NCBI GenBank assembly: GCA_002343485.1
Contig: DDST01000045.1
Span: 15,638-35,254 of the forward strand
Direction: 5' to 3'
Source of the DNA: Proteobacteria bacterium UBA2383
GTDB taxonomy: Bacteria; Pseudomonadota; Gammaproteobacteria; Competibacterales; Competibacteraceae
DNA: 19,617 nt
A program made the position numbers and the translations under genes. This document shows, in pieces, positions 1-7,568 of the stretch (position 1 is its first letter; each line of letters starts with the position of its first letter). The notes under the pieces were generated by a model that was not told where the DNA came from, ran no database searches, and saw only the letters and a program-made list of their open reading frames with translations.

Positions 1-1191
1 TTGCAGATCAAGATGACCGATCTCAAGGCCTTCAAGCCAGGTGAGAATATCGCAGTCACGCCGGGCAAGGTCATCTTTCAGAACGAGTTGATGCAACTCA
101 TTCAATATAACCCCAGCACCCCGGCCGTCCATCAGCGGCCATTTCTGTTCGTTTCGCCCTGGATCAACAAGTTTTACATCATGGACATGCGGCCCAAGAA
201 CTCAATGGTCAAGTGGATGGTGGACCAGGGCTTCACGGTGTTCATGACTTCTTGGGTCAACCCGGACGAACGGCTGGCGCACAAGAAGTTCGAGGATTAC
301 ATGCTCTCCATCGTGGAAGCGATGGACGCCATCGAGCAAGCCACCGGCGAGCGGGAAATCAATGCCGCTGGCTACTGCCTGGGCGGAACAATCCTGCTGA
401 CCACACTGGCCTATCTGGCCGCCAAAAAGGACCGGCGGGTGAAGAGCGCCATTTGCTTCGCCTGCATGACCGATTTCAGCGAGCCTGGCGAGCTGGAGGT
501 GTTCATCGATGAGGAACTGATCACTCTGCTGGAGAAGCAGATGGGTGAGCGGGGCTATCTGGATGGCAGCCAGATGGCCGGGGTATTCAGCATGCTGCGC
601 GCTAACGACTTAATCTGGTACTTCGTGGTCAACAACTACTTGCTGGGCAAAGACCCCTACCCTTTCGATCTGTTGTATTGGAATTCCGATTCCACCCGGA
701 TGCCTCGGGACATGCACAGCTTCTACGTGCGCAATATGTACCAGAAAAACCTGCTGCGCGAGCCGGGCGGCATCACGCTGGCCGGTGTGCCGATCAATCT
801 GCGCAAGATCAAGACGCCGGTCTACTTCCTGTCAGCCTTCGAGGATCATATCGCGCCGTGGACTTCCACCTACGCCGGCACCCAACTGGTCGGCGGACCG
901 GTAAAGTTCGTGTTGAGCGGGTCCGGCCACATCGCTGGAGTCATTAATCCAGCCTCTTCGGACAAGTACGGCTTCTGGCTCAATCCCAATACCCCGCCGG
1001 ACCCCGGCGGCTGGTTCAAAGACGCCGTCAAGCAGGACGGTTCCTGGTGGCCGGACTGGCTGGCCTGGCTGCAACCGTACGCCGGCCCGCACATACCGGC
1101 CCGCACGCCGGGCGACGGCACGTTGCAACCGATTGAGGACGCGCCGGGTTCCTACGTCAAGATGCGGTATGATCAATCCACCGGGGGGTAA
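1..1191 (+). CDS. phaC: Class I poly(3-hydroxyalkanoate) synthase, 5' end missing (partial)
   Basis: Polymerises (R)-3-hydroxyacyl-CoA into polyhydroxyalkanoate at the surface of storage granules. The visible 396 residues are the alpha/beta-hydrolase catalytic part. The lipase-like box GYCLGG carries the nucleophile Cys126; Asp282 (in AFEDHIAPW) and His310 (in SGSGHIAGV) complete the triad. The Cys-Asp and Asp-His spacings of 156 and 28 residues resemble the 161 and 28 of the Cupriavidus necator class I enzyme. By that comparison about 190 N-terminal residues lie outside the window, so the TTG at base 1 is a window edge and not a start. The stop is TAA at 1189-1191. The next gene follows on the same strand after 8 bases, suggesting co-transcription. 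Family assignment is very secure. Class I rather than class III is inferred from the expected full length of about 590 residues. Confidence 0.96.
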   Translation: MQIKMTDLKAFKPGENIAVTPGKVIFQNELMQLIQYNPSTPAVHQRPFLFVSPWINKFYIMDMRPKNSMVKWMVDQGFTVFMTSWVNPDERLAHKKFEDYMLSIVEAMDAIEQATGEREINAAGYCLGGTILLTTLAYLAAKKDRRVKSAICFACMTDFSEPGELEVFIDEELITLLEKQMGERGYLDGSQMAGVFSMLRANDLIWYFVVNNYLLGKDPYPFDLLYWNSDSTRMPRDMHSFYVRNMYQKNLLREPGGITLAGVPINLRKIKTPVYFLSAFEDHIAPWTSTYAGTQLVGGPVKFVLSGSGHIAGVINPASSDKYGFWLNPNTPPDPGGWFKDAVKQDGSWWPDWLAWLQPYAGPHIPARTPGDGTLQPIEDAPGSYVKMRYDQSTGG

Positions 1192-1199
1192 CTATAACG

Positions 1200-2291
1200 T
1201 TGCTTAGCCAAGGGGTCATCAGCGATGACCAACGGACAATCCGCCTCAAAGGCCTGCTGACCGGTACGGCAGTGGGCGATGCGCTGGGTCTGCCCGCCGA
1301 AGGACTGTCCCGCCGCCGGGTTCAACGGCTGTATCAGGGCCACTGGCGACACCGGCTGATCTTCGGGCGCGGCATGATCAGCGATGACACCGAGCACACC
1401 GTCTTCGTCGCTCAATGCCTGCTGCGCCATCCCGATTCGCCGGAGCGCTTCGCCCGTCGCTTGGGCTGGAGTCTGCGCGGCTGGTTGCTATCGCTGCCGG
1501 CCGGCATCGGTTTCGCGACGTTGCGGGCGATTTTGAAACTGTGGCTGGGGTTTCCGCCGCATCACAGCGGCGTGTATTCCGCCGGCAACGGCCCGGCCAT
1601 GCGCGTCGCGGTTATCGGCGCATTCTTCGCTGGCGATCCGCAACGCCGGGCTGCCTATGTCGCCGCCTCGACCCGTATCACCCATACCGGCCCCAAGGCG
1701 CTGACCGGCGCAACCGCCATTGCCGAATTGGCGGCCTGGATCATCCGCGATTCATTGACCGAGCGCCCAGCGTTGGAACCGTTCCTGGCCCTGCTCCGCG
1801 CCTGTGGCCCGGATGACCATGACTGGCAGGCGCTGGTAGACGCTATCGCCCAGGCCGCGCGGGAGGACGCCACCGTTGGAGAATTGGCGGAACGACTGGG
1901 ACTGGCGAAGGGGATCACCGGCTACATCTACCACACGGTTCCGATCGCGGCCTACGCCTGGTTCCGGCACGGCAGCGATTACCAGCAGGCGTTGACCGCA
2001 GTGCTGGATTGCGGGGGCGATACCGATACGGTGGGCGCGATTACCGGCGCATTGGCCGGGGCGATGGCTGGGGAAGAGGCGATTCCAGCGGCATGGAAAA
2101 CAGGCATCGTCGACTGGCCGCGTTCTCTGCCGTTGTTGCGAACGCTGGCTGAGCGGTTAGCGATGATTCAGACCACCGGCCAGTCCCTTGGCCCTGTGCG
2201 CTATTTCTGGCCAGCCATTCCGCTGCGCAATTTACTCTTTCTGCTGATTGTGCTGACGCATGGTTTCCGGCGCTTGCTGCCACCCTATTGA
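1200..2291 (+). CDS. ADP-ribosylglycohydrolase (DraG/ARH family) with hydrophobic C-terminal tail
   Basis: Predicted to hydrolyse ADP-ribose from a modified protein or small molecule using a two-metal (Mg or Mn) centre. Family motifs are all present: GDALG at residues 26-30, the metal-binding SDDTEHT at 61-67, and GGDTDTVGAITGALAGA from about 272. Length (363) is slightly above the usual 300 or so because of a C-terminal extension containing RNLLFLLIVLTHGF, a hydrophobic stretch that could dock on a membrane or lipid surface. The start is a TTG at 1200; no ATG lies before the first motif, and a G-rich run at 1183-1188 could serve as ribosome binding site, overlapping the end of phaC. It is not obviously the nitrogenase regulator DraG, since no nif or draT gene is nearby. 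The substrate is unknown. Its tight linkage to phaC suggests a link to carbon storage, which is inference. Confidence 0.88.
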   Translation: MLSQGVISDDQRTIRLKGLLTGTAVGDALGLPAEGLSRRRVQRLYQGHWRHRLIFGRGMISDDTEHTVFVAQCLLRHPDSPERFARRLGWSLRGWLLSLPAGIGFATLRAILKLWLGFPPHHSGVYSAGNGPAMRVAVIGAFFAGDPQRRAAYVAASTRITHTGPKALTGATAIAELAAWIIRDSLTERPALEPFLALLRACGPDDHDWQALVDAIAQAAREDATVGELAERLGLAKGITGYIYHTVPIAAYAWFRHGSDYQQALTAVLDCGGDTDTVGAITGALAGAMAGEEAIPAAWKTGIVDWPRSLPLLRTLAERLAMIQTTGQSLGPVRYFWPAIPLRNLLFLLIVLTHGFRRLLPPY

Positions 2292-2316
2292 GGAAAAACC
2301 GTCCGCTTTGGCAGCC

Positions 2317-3087
2317 CTATCCCGCAACCCGCTCCACACCGGTACGCAGCGTACCGTCCGGGTATAGCTCAAACCAGCGATAACCAGGCGGCAGATCATC
2401 CACCTGCGGTTCCGGGACACGGGGCTTGAACTGGACACAGGTCGCAGGTGCGGCCAACAGCTCAACACCGTTCCGTTGAGCGCTGAACTCGGCGTGAATA
2501 TGTCCCCAGATCACCGCCCGGACGTGCGGATAGCGATCCAGCACCCCGAAGAACGCCGCATGGTTGCCCACCATCATCGTATCCAGCCAAGAGGTTTGGC
2601 TGGGCACCGGGTTATGGTGCAGACACACCACCGTATGCAGATCCGGACCGGTCGCCAGCAGCGTATCCAGCAACGCCAGTTCGCCATAGGCCAAATGACC
2701 ATCGGGAGTGCCAGGAAAGCTGGAATCCAGCAGGATGAGCTGCCAGCCGCCGGCCACGATATGACGCTCACGCCGCACGTAGCCATCCCGCAGCGCCCAG
2801 CTCATGGCAGCAGGAAAATCATGATTACCCGGCAGGCAGTAAACCGGCAGGCCCAGCGGCTCCAGTATCTGGCGCAGCCGCGCATAGGCTTCGGGCTCGT
2901 CACCCACCAGATCGCCGGTAGCCAGCATGAAATCCGCGCCAGGATGTTTATCTTGGATACGCGCCAGCACCGCATTCAGGCCAGCATCCACGTCCACCCC
3001 GCAGATCCGGCTGCCAGGCTGGGCTTTCAGGTGAAGGTCCGTGATTTGAATAACCCGCAGGGGAGCGGCAAGCGTGGTGGTCGACAT
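2317..3087 (-). CDS. cpdA: 3',5'-cyclic-AMP phosphodiesterase, class III metallophosphoesterase
   Basis: Hydrolyses cAMP to AMP in the cytoplasm and so would damp CRP-type signalling. The 256-residue protein shows the full calcineurin-like metal-binding set in order: D17-x-H19 (ITDLHLK), GD at 58-59 (LATGDLVGDEP), GNHD at 87-90, a His in CLHHNP, and GHIH near the C-terminus. Closely related alternatives are generic metallophosphoesterases or glycerophosphodiesterases of the same fold, but the GDLVGDEP and LPGNHD context is that of CpdA/Icc. The reading frame extends 8 codons further upstream to 3111, but the ATG at 3087 has a strong Shine-Dalgarno and is preferred. It is the last gene of the minus-strand run acylase-argA-cpdA, starting 35 bases after the argA stop, and converges with the ADP-ribosylglycohydrolase gene across 25 bases with no visible terminator. 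Confidence 0.9.
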   Translation of the reverse strand: MSTTTLAAPLRVIQITDLHLKAQPGSRICGVDVDAGLNAVLARIQDKHPGADFMLATGDLVGDEPEAYARLRQILEPLGLPVYCLPGNHDFPAAMSWALRDGYVRRERHIVAGGWQLILLDSSFPGTPDGHLAYGELALLDTLLATGPDLHTVVCLHHNPVPSQTSWLDTMMVGNHAAFFGVLDRYPHVRAVIWGHIHAEFSAQRNGVELLAAPATCVQFKPRVPEPQVDDLPPGYRWFELYPDGTLRTGVERVAG

Positions 3088-3093
3088 GGGCGG

Positions 3094-3100
3094 TTCCTCA
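3094..3100 (-). promoter_or_regulatory. Shine-Dalgarno sequence fixing the cpdA start
   Basis: On the minus strand TGAGGAA lies 6 bases before the ATG at 3087. The in-frame ATG at 3111 has no comparable site, so the shorter protein is preferred. Confidence 0.7.
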
Positions 3101-3122
3101 AGGATGACCATACATATAAAGT

Positions 3123-4433
3123 TTACAAGGATTTTATGAATACTTTGGAACGGCGTTGCCAGTTATACAGTCCCTGCTTACCCATCGGCAGATCGCTCAC
3201 TTCCGCCGGCTCGAAACCGTGCTCACGAAACCAGTGGGCGGTACGGGTGGTGAGCACGAATAACCGTTGCAATCCTTCAGCCCGGGCCTGCCGTTCAATG
3301 AAACTGAGCAGCGCATCGGCGCGGCCAAGATTACGGTAGTGGGGATGCATCGCAACGCAAGCCAACTCCCCCAACCGCTCACCGGAAAATGGATAAAGCG
3401 CCGCACAACCGATGATCGCCCCATCGCGTTCGAGCAAGACAAAACGCTCGATTTCCATTTCCAGCCGCTCTCGCGACCGGCGCACCAGTGTTCCATCTTC
3501 CTCCAGCGGCTGGATTAATTCCAATAACCCGCCCACATCATCAATCGTCGCGGTGCGCAGCCCTTCATAAATATCGGCAGCGATCAAAGCGCCGACACCG
3601 TCACGAGTAAACAATTCCAGCAGCAATGCACCATCGACCCGTCGACTCAGCAGATGAACGCGCCGTACCCCAGCCTGGCCGGCACGCAGGGCGAGGCGCA
3701 AAGAACGGGCGGCATCTTCAGGCAAAGCAGGATGTCCGCTCAGCAATTGCCCCGCCTCGTTCAGATTCAGCTGCCGAACCGGCTGGCTGGCGGTATCGCG
3801 CAATTCCGCCCCCTCGCTCAGCACTAACAATTTATCGGCTTGCAATGCAATGGCCGTCGCGGCGGCCACATCCTCGGCGCTGAGATTAAAAATCTCCCCA
3901 GTCGGTGAATAGCCCACCGGCGACAGTAAAACGATAGCATCCTGATCCAGCCACAGGCGGATGGCGCGGTCGTCGATACGCCGCACCTCGCCAGTGAAAC
4001 CGTAATCCACCCCGTCGCGCACCCCCAATGGCCGGGCGGTAATCAAATTGCCGGACACCACCCGCAGGTGCGCCCCATGCATCGGCGAATTGGCCAGTCC
4101 CATCGATAGCCGGGCCTCAATGCGCAGGCGCAAGCGGCCCACAGCCTGTTTGACATAGCGCAGATCATCCGCTTCAGTGACACGCAACTCATTGACATAG
4201 CGCCATTCGCGCCCCGCTTCGCGCAAACGCGCCTCAATCTGAGTGCGGGCGCCATGCACCAATACCAGGCGGATGCCCAGACTGTGCAGCAGGGCAAGAT
4301 CATGAATCAGACTGGAAAAATGCTCAGCTTCCACCGCTTCGCCGCCAAACAGCACCACGAAGGTCTTGCCGCGATGGGCGTTGATGTAGGGACCGGCCTG
4401 GCGGAACCACTGAACGAATGAATCAGGATGCAT
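3123..4433 (-). CDS. argA: N-acetylglutamate synthase, amino-acid kinase plus GNAT two-domain form
   Basis: Transfers acetyl from acetyl-CoA to L-glutamate, the first step of arginine synthesis; normally feedback-inhibited by arginine. The 436-residue protein matches the E. coli ArgA form (443 residues). It has an amino-acid-kinase-like domain from about residue 20 to 270, beginning PYINAHRGKTFVVLFGGEA, and a C-terminal GNAT domain from about 290, with RRSRERLEMEIERF, ACVAMHPHYRNLGRADALL and FVLTTRTAHWFREHGFEP. The frame is open to a TTG at 4505, but the ATG at 4433 puts the start where ArgA proteins begin, with TAAGG 9 bases upstream, and is chosen. An 84-base gap separates it from the acylase stop, enough for an internal promoter, though none is convincing. 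No clear ArgR box was seen. The partner gene argE lies at 12192. Confidence 0.96.
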   Translation of the reverse strand: MHPDSFVQWFRQAGPYINAHRGKTFVVLFGGEAVEAEHFSSLIHDLALLHSLGIRLVLVHGARTQIEARLREAGREWRYVNELRVTEADDLRYVKQAVGRLRLRIEARLSMGLANSPMHGAHLRVVSGNLITARPLGVRDGVDYGFTGEVRRIDDRAIRLWLDQDAIVLLSPVGYSPTGEIFNLSAEDVAAATAIALQADKLLVLSEGAELRDTASQPVRQLNLNEAGQLLSGHPALPEDAARSLRLALRAGQAGVRRVHLLSRRVDGALLLELFTRDGVGALIAADIYEGLRTATIDDVGGLLELIQPLEEDGTLVRRSRERLEMEIERFVLLERDGAIIGCAALYPFSGERLGELACVAMHPHYRNLGRADALLSFIERQARAEGLQRLFVLTTRTAHWFREHGFEPAEVSDLPMGKQGLYNWQRRSKVFIKSL

Positions 4434-4517
4434 GTTGCGAAGCCTTAGAGAGGAATAAAACCCAGCGTTACCTAAAAGAGAGCAGCCGGCAGGGAGGGCG
4501 TTCAACGCATTCCCGGT

Positions 4518-7001
4518 CTACCGCGCTCCGGGTTCCAGGATCAATCGATGTTGCGCCGGCCCAGGTTCCAGCGGCAATGCCAGCCCTTTGGCCCAGGCTT
4601 CGTGTCCAGCCCGGTAGTAAGATGACAGAGGATGGCCGCTCTGCCCGCCGGGCATATGCAAAATGCCGGAGGCTTCCCGGCCTGGGGCAATAACCAGCCG
4701 TTCTGAGGCGCCATTGGTGGGCGTCTGTACCCGCGGCATATACATATCGCCGGGGAGCGGTTGCGCCGGCATGTCCAGCCAGCCGCTCAACCAGGGCAAC
4801 ACCCGGCTGAACGGATGCTGGATGTGAACCGGGTTATCATCGCCCCAGGTATGCATGGCCAATGGCCGGTTATCAACGGTCAATCCGGCCAGTGTTGCAT
4901 CCGCGGCTTCCAGCAACAGCGTTGACCAATCGGGATAACGGGGGTCAAGCAGATGCAGCGGTTGCCGGGAAACCAGTTGCCATAATGGCCCTTCATTCTG
5001 GCGGAAGGCACCATAATCAAAAGCAGGATCGGCCTGCTGGCAAGGCGCGATCAGCGGCGCGAACGCCCGTTGCCGGACTAGCCGGCGAAAGGTGCGCACC
5101 GCCCGATAACCCACCGAATCTACGGTTGCCCGGCCCCCCCACTCCATCACAAATTTCCGCAACTCCTTGCGCCGTGGATCGGCGCGCAGATTCTCCGGCG
5201 TCAGTGTCGCCAGCAGCAGTTTGCGCCAGCGCTCCAGGAACAACGCCCGGTCATCCAGTTGCAAGGCCAGGAAATCGGCTTCGGTAAAACGCTCCCCCGC
5301 CAGCAGCGCATCGCGAATTTGCCGGGCACGGGCGCCAAGGGAATAACCGCCATCGCCGAGCAATTTCAGCCAAGCCCCATCGACCACCCGGCCATTGGCG
5401 GTCCATAACCGGCCATCCGGTGGATCGGTGATGCGCGGATATTCGGATGGATCGAGCCAGCCGGACCAGCCGCGCTGACCGTCCGCCCACGAAGAAGGCA
5501 GACGCCCATCGTGACCAAAACGGCGTGGAATCGGCCCGATAATGGTCCAGGCGATATGGCCATCGGCACTGGCCAATAACAGGTTTTGCGCTGGAATGCC
5601 GGTTCGATGCGCAATATCGAGCGCAACATCCAATGTATCGGTTGCTTCCAGCGCCAGGAGGTTCAAATTGACGGCTTGCGGATCGTGCGCCACCCAGCGC
5701 AGCGCCCGCCGCCGGCCGCGGTGATCACGATCCAGCACTGGCCCCCAAACGGTTTCCACGATGTCCAGCGTCTCGTCCGGCGCGCCCCGGACAGCCAGCG
5801 TTTCCTTGATATGCACGAAAGATTGGGGACCCTCCGGAGTTTGGTAATGATCATCGTCATCGCCCGGTTCCAGCATCACCAGATCAGCCCAGTCGCCTTC
5901 GCTGTTCGTGTAACCCCAGGCGATATGGCCGTTGCTGCCCACAACAATGGCCGGCGTACCCGGCAAGGTGACGCCAGAGATGCGCCGCTCGCGGCCATCA
6001 GCGCCAGGATAGACGAATGTCGCCCGATACCAGATGTTGGGTATGCGCAGCGGGAGATGCATATCATTAGCCAGCAGCGCGCCACCATGTCCGGTCAAGC
6101 GGCCAGCGACCACCCAGTTATTGCTGCCCAGTGGCGGGCCGGATTCGATGGTTGAAGGCAAAAAGCTAACGGCAAACGATGAAGCGCTCCGCCCTTCCTG
6201 AGGGAGAGAAATTGCCGGTGAAGGGGAAACCGGCAGAGAAAAAGGGGCCGGAAGAAAGAGGGATCTTTGTGTGCTGAAGATTTCGGAGCCAGGCGGCGGT
6301 ACCGCAGCAAAGGGTTCACCCTGCAAAGGGGTATCCCACTCAGTCCCGGCGGGATCGAGAAAGGCGGCTAAGGAAGGAGGTAGCTGGTCATGCAACAGTC
6401 CACGCGCCGATTCACGTTGCCACTGTTGACTTTGCAGGTCCAGATACATCGCATAGACCACCAGCAACGCATCTTCAGATTGCCAGGGTTTGGGTGTGAC
6501 CCGCAAGAGCTGATACTCAAACGGTAATTGGAAGAGATCCGCCATGCCGGCGTTAACGCCCTCCGTATAGGCGGCGATCATCCCCTGTTGTTCAGCTGGC
6601 AGTGCCGCCAGCGTCTGCCGGGCGCGCTGCCGGAAGCGATGCAACCGATGCGCGCGATCCACCTCCAGCGCCATTGGGCCGAACCATTCCGCCAGCTCAC
6701 CAGCCGCCGAACGCCGCAGCAGGTCCATCTGGAAAAAACGATCCTGAGCATGGATGAACCCGGTCGCGCGCGCAATATCCTGCCGGTGATGTCCGTGAAT
6801 CGTTGGAATACCGAGCGCATCCCGTTCAATGGTCACAGAAGCGCTTAATCCAGACAGCGTTGCCGTCCCTTTCAGGCGCGGAAGACTGCCGCACAGCAGA
6901 ACAGACAGCACAACAATGGCTCCGGCCACGAGTGCCACCAGGCCGCCACTGATCCACAAAAAAGGACGCCGCCAGCGAAAATGGTTAAATGTCATTGTCA
7001 T
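4518..7001 (-). CDS. Penicillin acylase family Ntn-hydrolase, N-terminally membrane-anchored
   Basis: Predicted to cleave an amide bond such as a penicillin, N-acyl-homoserine lactone or other acylated amine; the true substrate cannot be read from sequence. The 827-residue precursor starts with a transmembrane segment at about 14-37, so it is probably exported to the periplasm and either anchored or cleaved. The alpha part ends in a Ser/Pro-rich spacer. The autocatalytic serine is Ser293 in GSNNWVVAG, which would become the N-terminus of the beta chain of about 535 residues. Further family landmarks are ALLANDMHL, WGYTNSEGDWADL, and TANGRV, which contains the expected oxyanion-hole Asn. A small repeat-like element seems inserted in the spacer (see separate entry). 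Start at the ATG at 7001 or 6995; the ribosome site is weak. It lies upstream of argA and cpdA and is divergent from hip. Confidence 0.93.
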   Translation of the reverse strand: MTMTFNHFRWRRPFLWISGGLVALVAGAIVVLSVLLCGSLPRLKGTATLSGLSASVTIERDALGIPTIHGHHRQDIARATGFIHAQDRFFQMDLLRRSAAGELAEWFGPMALEVDRAHRLHRFRQRARQTLAALPAEQQGMIAAYTEGVNAGMADLFQLPFEYQLLRVTPKPWQSEDALLVVYAMYLDLQSQQWQRESARGLLHDQLPPSLAAFLDPAGTEWDTPLQGEPFAAVPPPGSEIFSTQRSLFLPAPFSLPVSPSPAISLPQEGRSASSFAVSFLPSTIESGPPLGSNNWVVAGRLTGHGGALLANDMHLPLRIPNIWYRATFVYPGADGRERRISGVTLPGTPAIVVGSNGHIAWGYTNSEGDWADLVMLEPGDDDDHYQTPEGPQSFVHIKETLAVRGAPDETLDIVETVWGPVLDRDHRGRRRALRWVAHDPQAVNLNLLALEATDTLDVALDIAHRTGIPAQNLLLASADGHIAWTIIGPIPRRFGHDGRLPSSWADGQRGWSGWLDPSEYPRITDPPDGRLWTANGRVVDGAWLKLLGDGGYSLGARARQIRDALLAGERFTEADFLALQLDDRALFLERWRKLLLATLTPENLRADPRRKELRKFVMEWGGRATVDSVGYRAVRTFRRLVRQRAFAPLIAPCQQADPAFDYGAFRQNEGPLWQLVSRQPLHLLDPRYPDWSTLLLEAADATLAGLTVDNRPLAMHTWGDDNPVHIQHPFSRVLPWLSGWLDMPAQPLPGDMYMPRVQTPTNGASERLVIAPGREASGILHMPGGQSGHPLSSYYRAGHEAWAKGLALPLEPGPAQHRLILEPGAR
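6183..6262 (-). repeat. Palindrome-rich insert-like segment inside the acylase spacer
   Basis: This stretch encodes a low-complexity Ser/Pro/Leu peptide (about residues 247-273) between the alpha part and the catalytic Ser293. At DNA level it contains the inverted repeat GCCGGT (6214-6219) / ACCGGC (6229-6234) with a 9-base loop, and CCC/GGG arms around TTCCTGA. It resembles the short GC-rich 'CCCTCAGG-GAGAGG' intergenic repeats common in gammaproteobacteria. Whether it is truly a mobile repeat cannot be decided from one copy. Confidence 0.35.
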
Positions 7002-7055
7002 TGCTTAATCTCAAACCGTTTTCCAAGGGCGCATGTTATGATTTCACCGCTTACA

Positions 7056-7084
7056 TTGACTCATCATGTGAGTATGACTCTAAA
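7056..7084 (+). promoter_or_regulatory. Candidate sigma-70 promoter of hip with an internal inverted repeat
   Basis: A -35-like TTGACT (7056-7061) is 17 bases from a -10-like TCTAAA (7079-7084), giving a start near 7091, just before the hip ribosome site. Inside the spacer lies ACTCA-TCATG-TGAGT (7059-7073), a 5-5-5 inverted repeat positioned like an operator. TGACTC also occurs twice, 18 bases apart. It does not match the CRP or FNR consensus. Confidence 0.42.
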
Positions 7085-7107
7085 TAACAATTTTTGAGGA
7101 AACCGCT

Positions 7108-7437
7108 ATGGATCATCATGCCCCTGATAACAGCCGTCGTCGTTTCATCAAGCTGACTGCTATTGGACTGGCTGCTGCGCCATTTGCCAATGCCCTGCTG
7201 AGTGGAACCGCTCGTGCAGCGGACATGGTCAGCGAGAGCGACCCGCAAGCGTCGGCACTGGGTTACGTGGCTGATGCTACTAAATCTGACAAGCGCACGG
7301 ATGCGACGGCAGCATGCCACAATTGTGGCTTGTACACCGGCAAAGAGGGTGAGGAAAGCGGCCCCTGCGCGATTTTCCAAGGCAAGCTGGTCCATGCCAA
7401 CGGCTGGTGTACGGCCTGGGTCAAGAAGGCGGCCTGA
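7108..7437 (+). CDS. hip: High-potential iron-sulfur protein (HiPIP), Tat-exported
   Basis: Small periplasmic [4Fe-4S] electron carrier that typically shuttles electrons from the bc1 complex to a reaction centre, terminal oxidase or reductase. The 109-residue precursor begins with a twin-arginine signal (SRRRFIKL, residues 9-16), a hydrophobic segment and a likely cleavage after ARA (residue 37), leaving a mature protein of about 72 residues. The four cluster ligands are Cys70, Cys73, Cys87 and Cys101 in the classic pattern CHNCGLYTG - GPCAIF - NGWCTAW, with an aromatic residue at Tyr53 near the mature N-terminus. TGAGGA at 7095-7100 sits 7 bases before the ATG. It is monocistronic by appearance: its own promoter upstream and a stable hairpin downstream. 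Tat export fits insertion of the cluster before translocation. Confidence 0.97.
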   Translation: MDHHAPDNSRRRFIKLTAIGLAAAPFANALLSGTARAADMVSESDPQASALGYVADATKSDKRTDATAACHNCGLYTGKEGEESGPCAIFQGKLVHANGWCTAWVKKAA

Positions 7438-7456
7438 TTTTCACGCCGGACCGAAA

Positions 7457-7486
7457 GCCGGGTTGCCAGGAAAATGGCAACCTGGC
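7457..7486 (+). terminator. Stable hairpin downstream of hip, possible terminator
   Basis: An 11-bp stem with one G-T pair (7457-7467 with 7476-7486) encloses an 8-base loop, with core GGTTGCC/GGCAACC. It begins 20 bases past the hip stop. No T run follows, so it may act as an mRNA 3'-end stabiliser or Rho-assisted terminator and not as a classic intrinsic terminator. The rest of 7438-7568 shows no gene. Confidence 0.4.
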
Positions 7487-7568
7487 CTGGCCGGAAATGC
7501 CGGAACTCCATGCGTTGAGGATCTGAGCCGCACAAGCTTGAGACCGGTTACCCTGCTGGGAGAATGAC

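Noticed and set aside
2476..3339. Open frame of 287 codons on the plus strand
   Set aside because: It lies antisense to cpdA and argA, both with complete motif sets; its translation is low-quality (rich in His, Arg and Gln) and matches nothing known.
6880..6900. Lipoprotein signal in the acylase (LLCGS at residues 35-39)
   Set aside because: The residue before Cys37 is Leu, whereas a lipobox needs Gly, Ala or Ser; a plain signal anchor is more likely.
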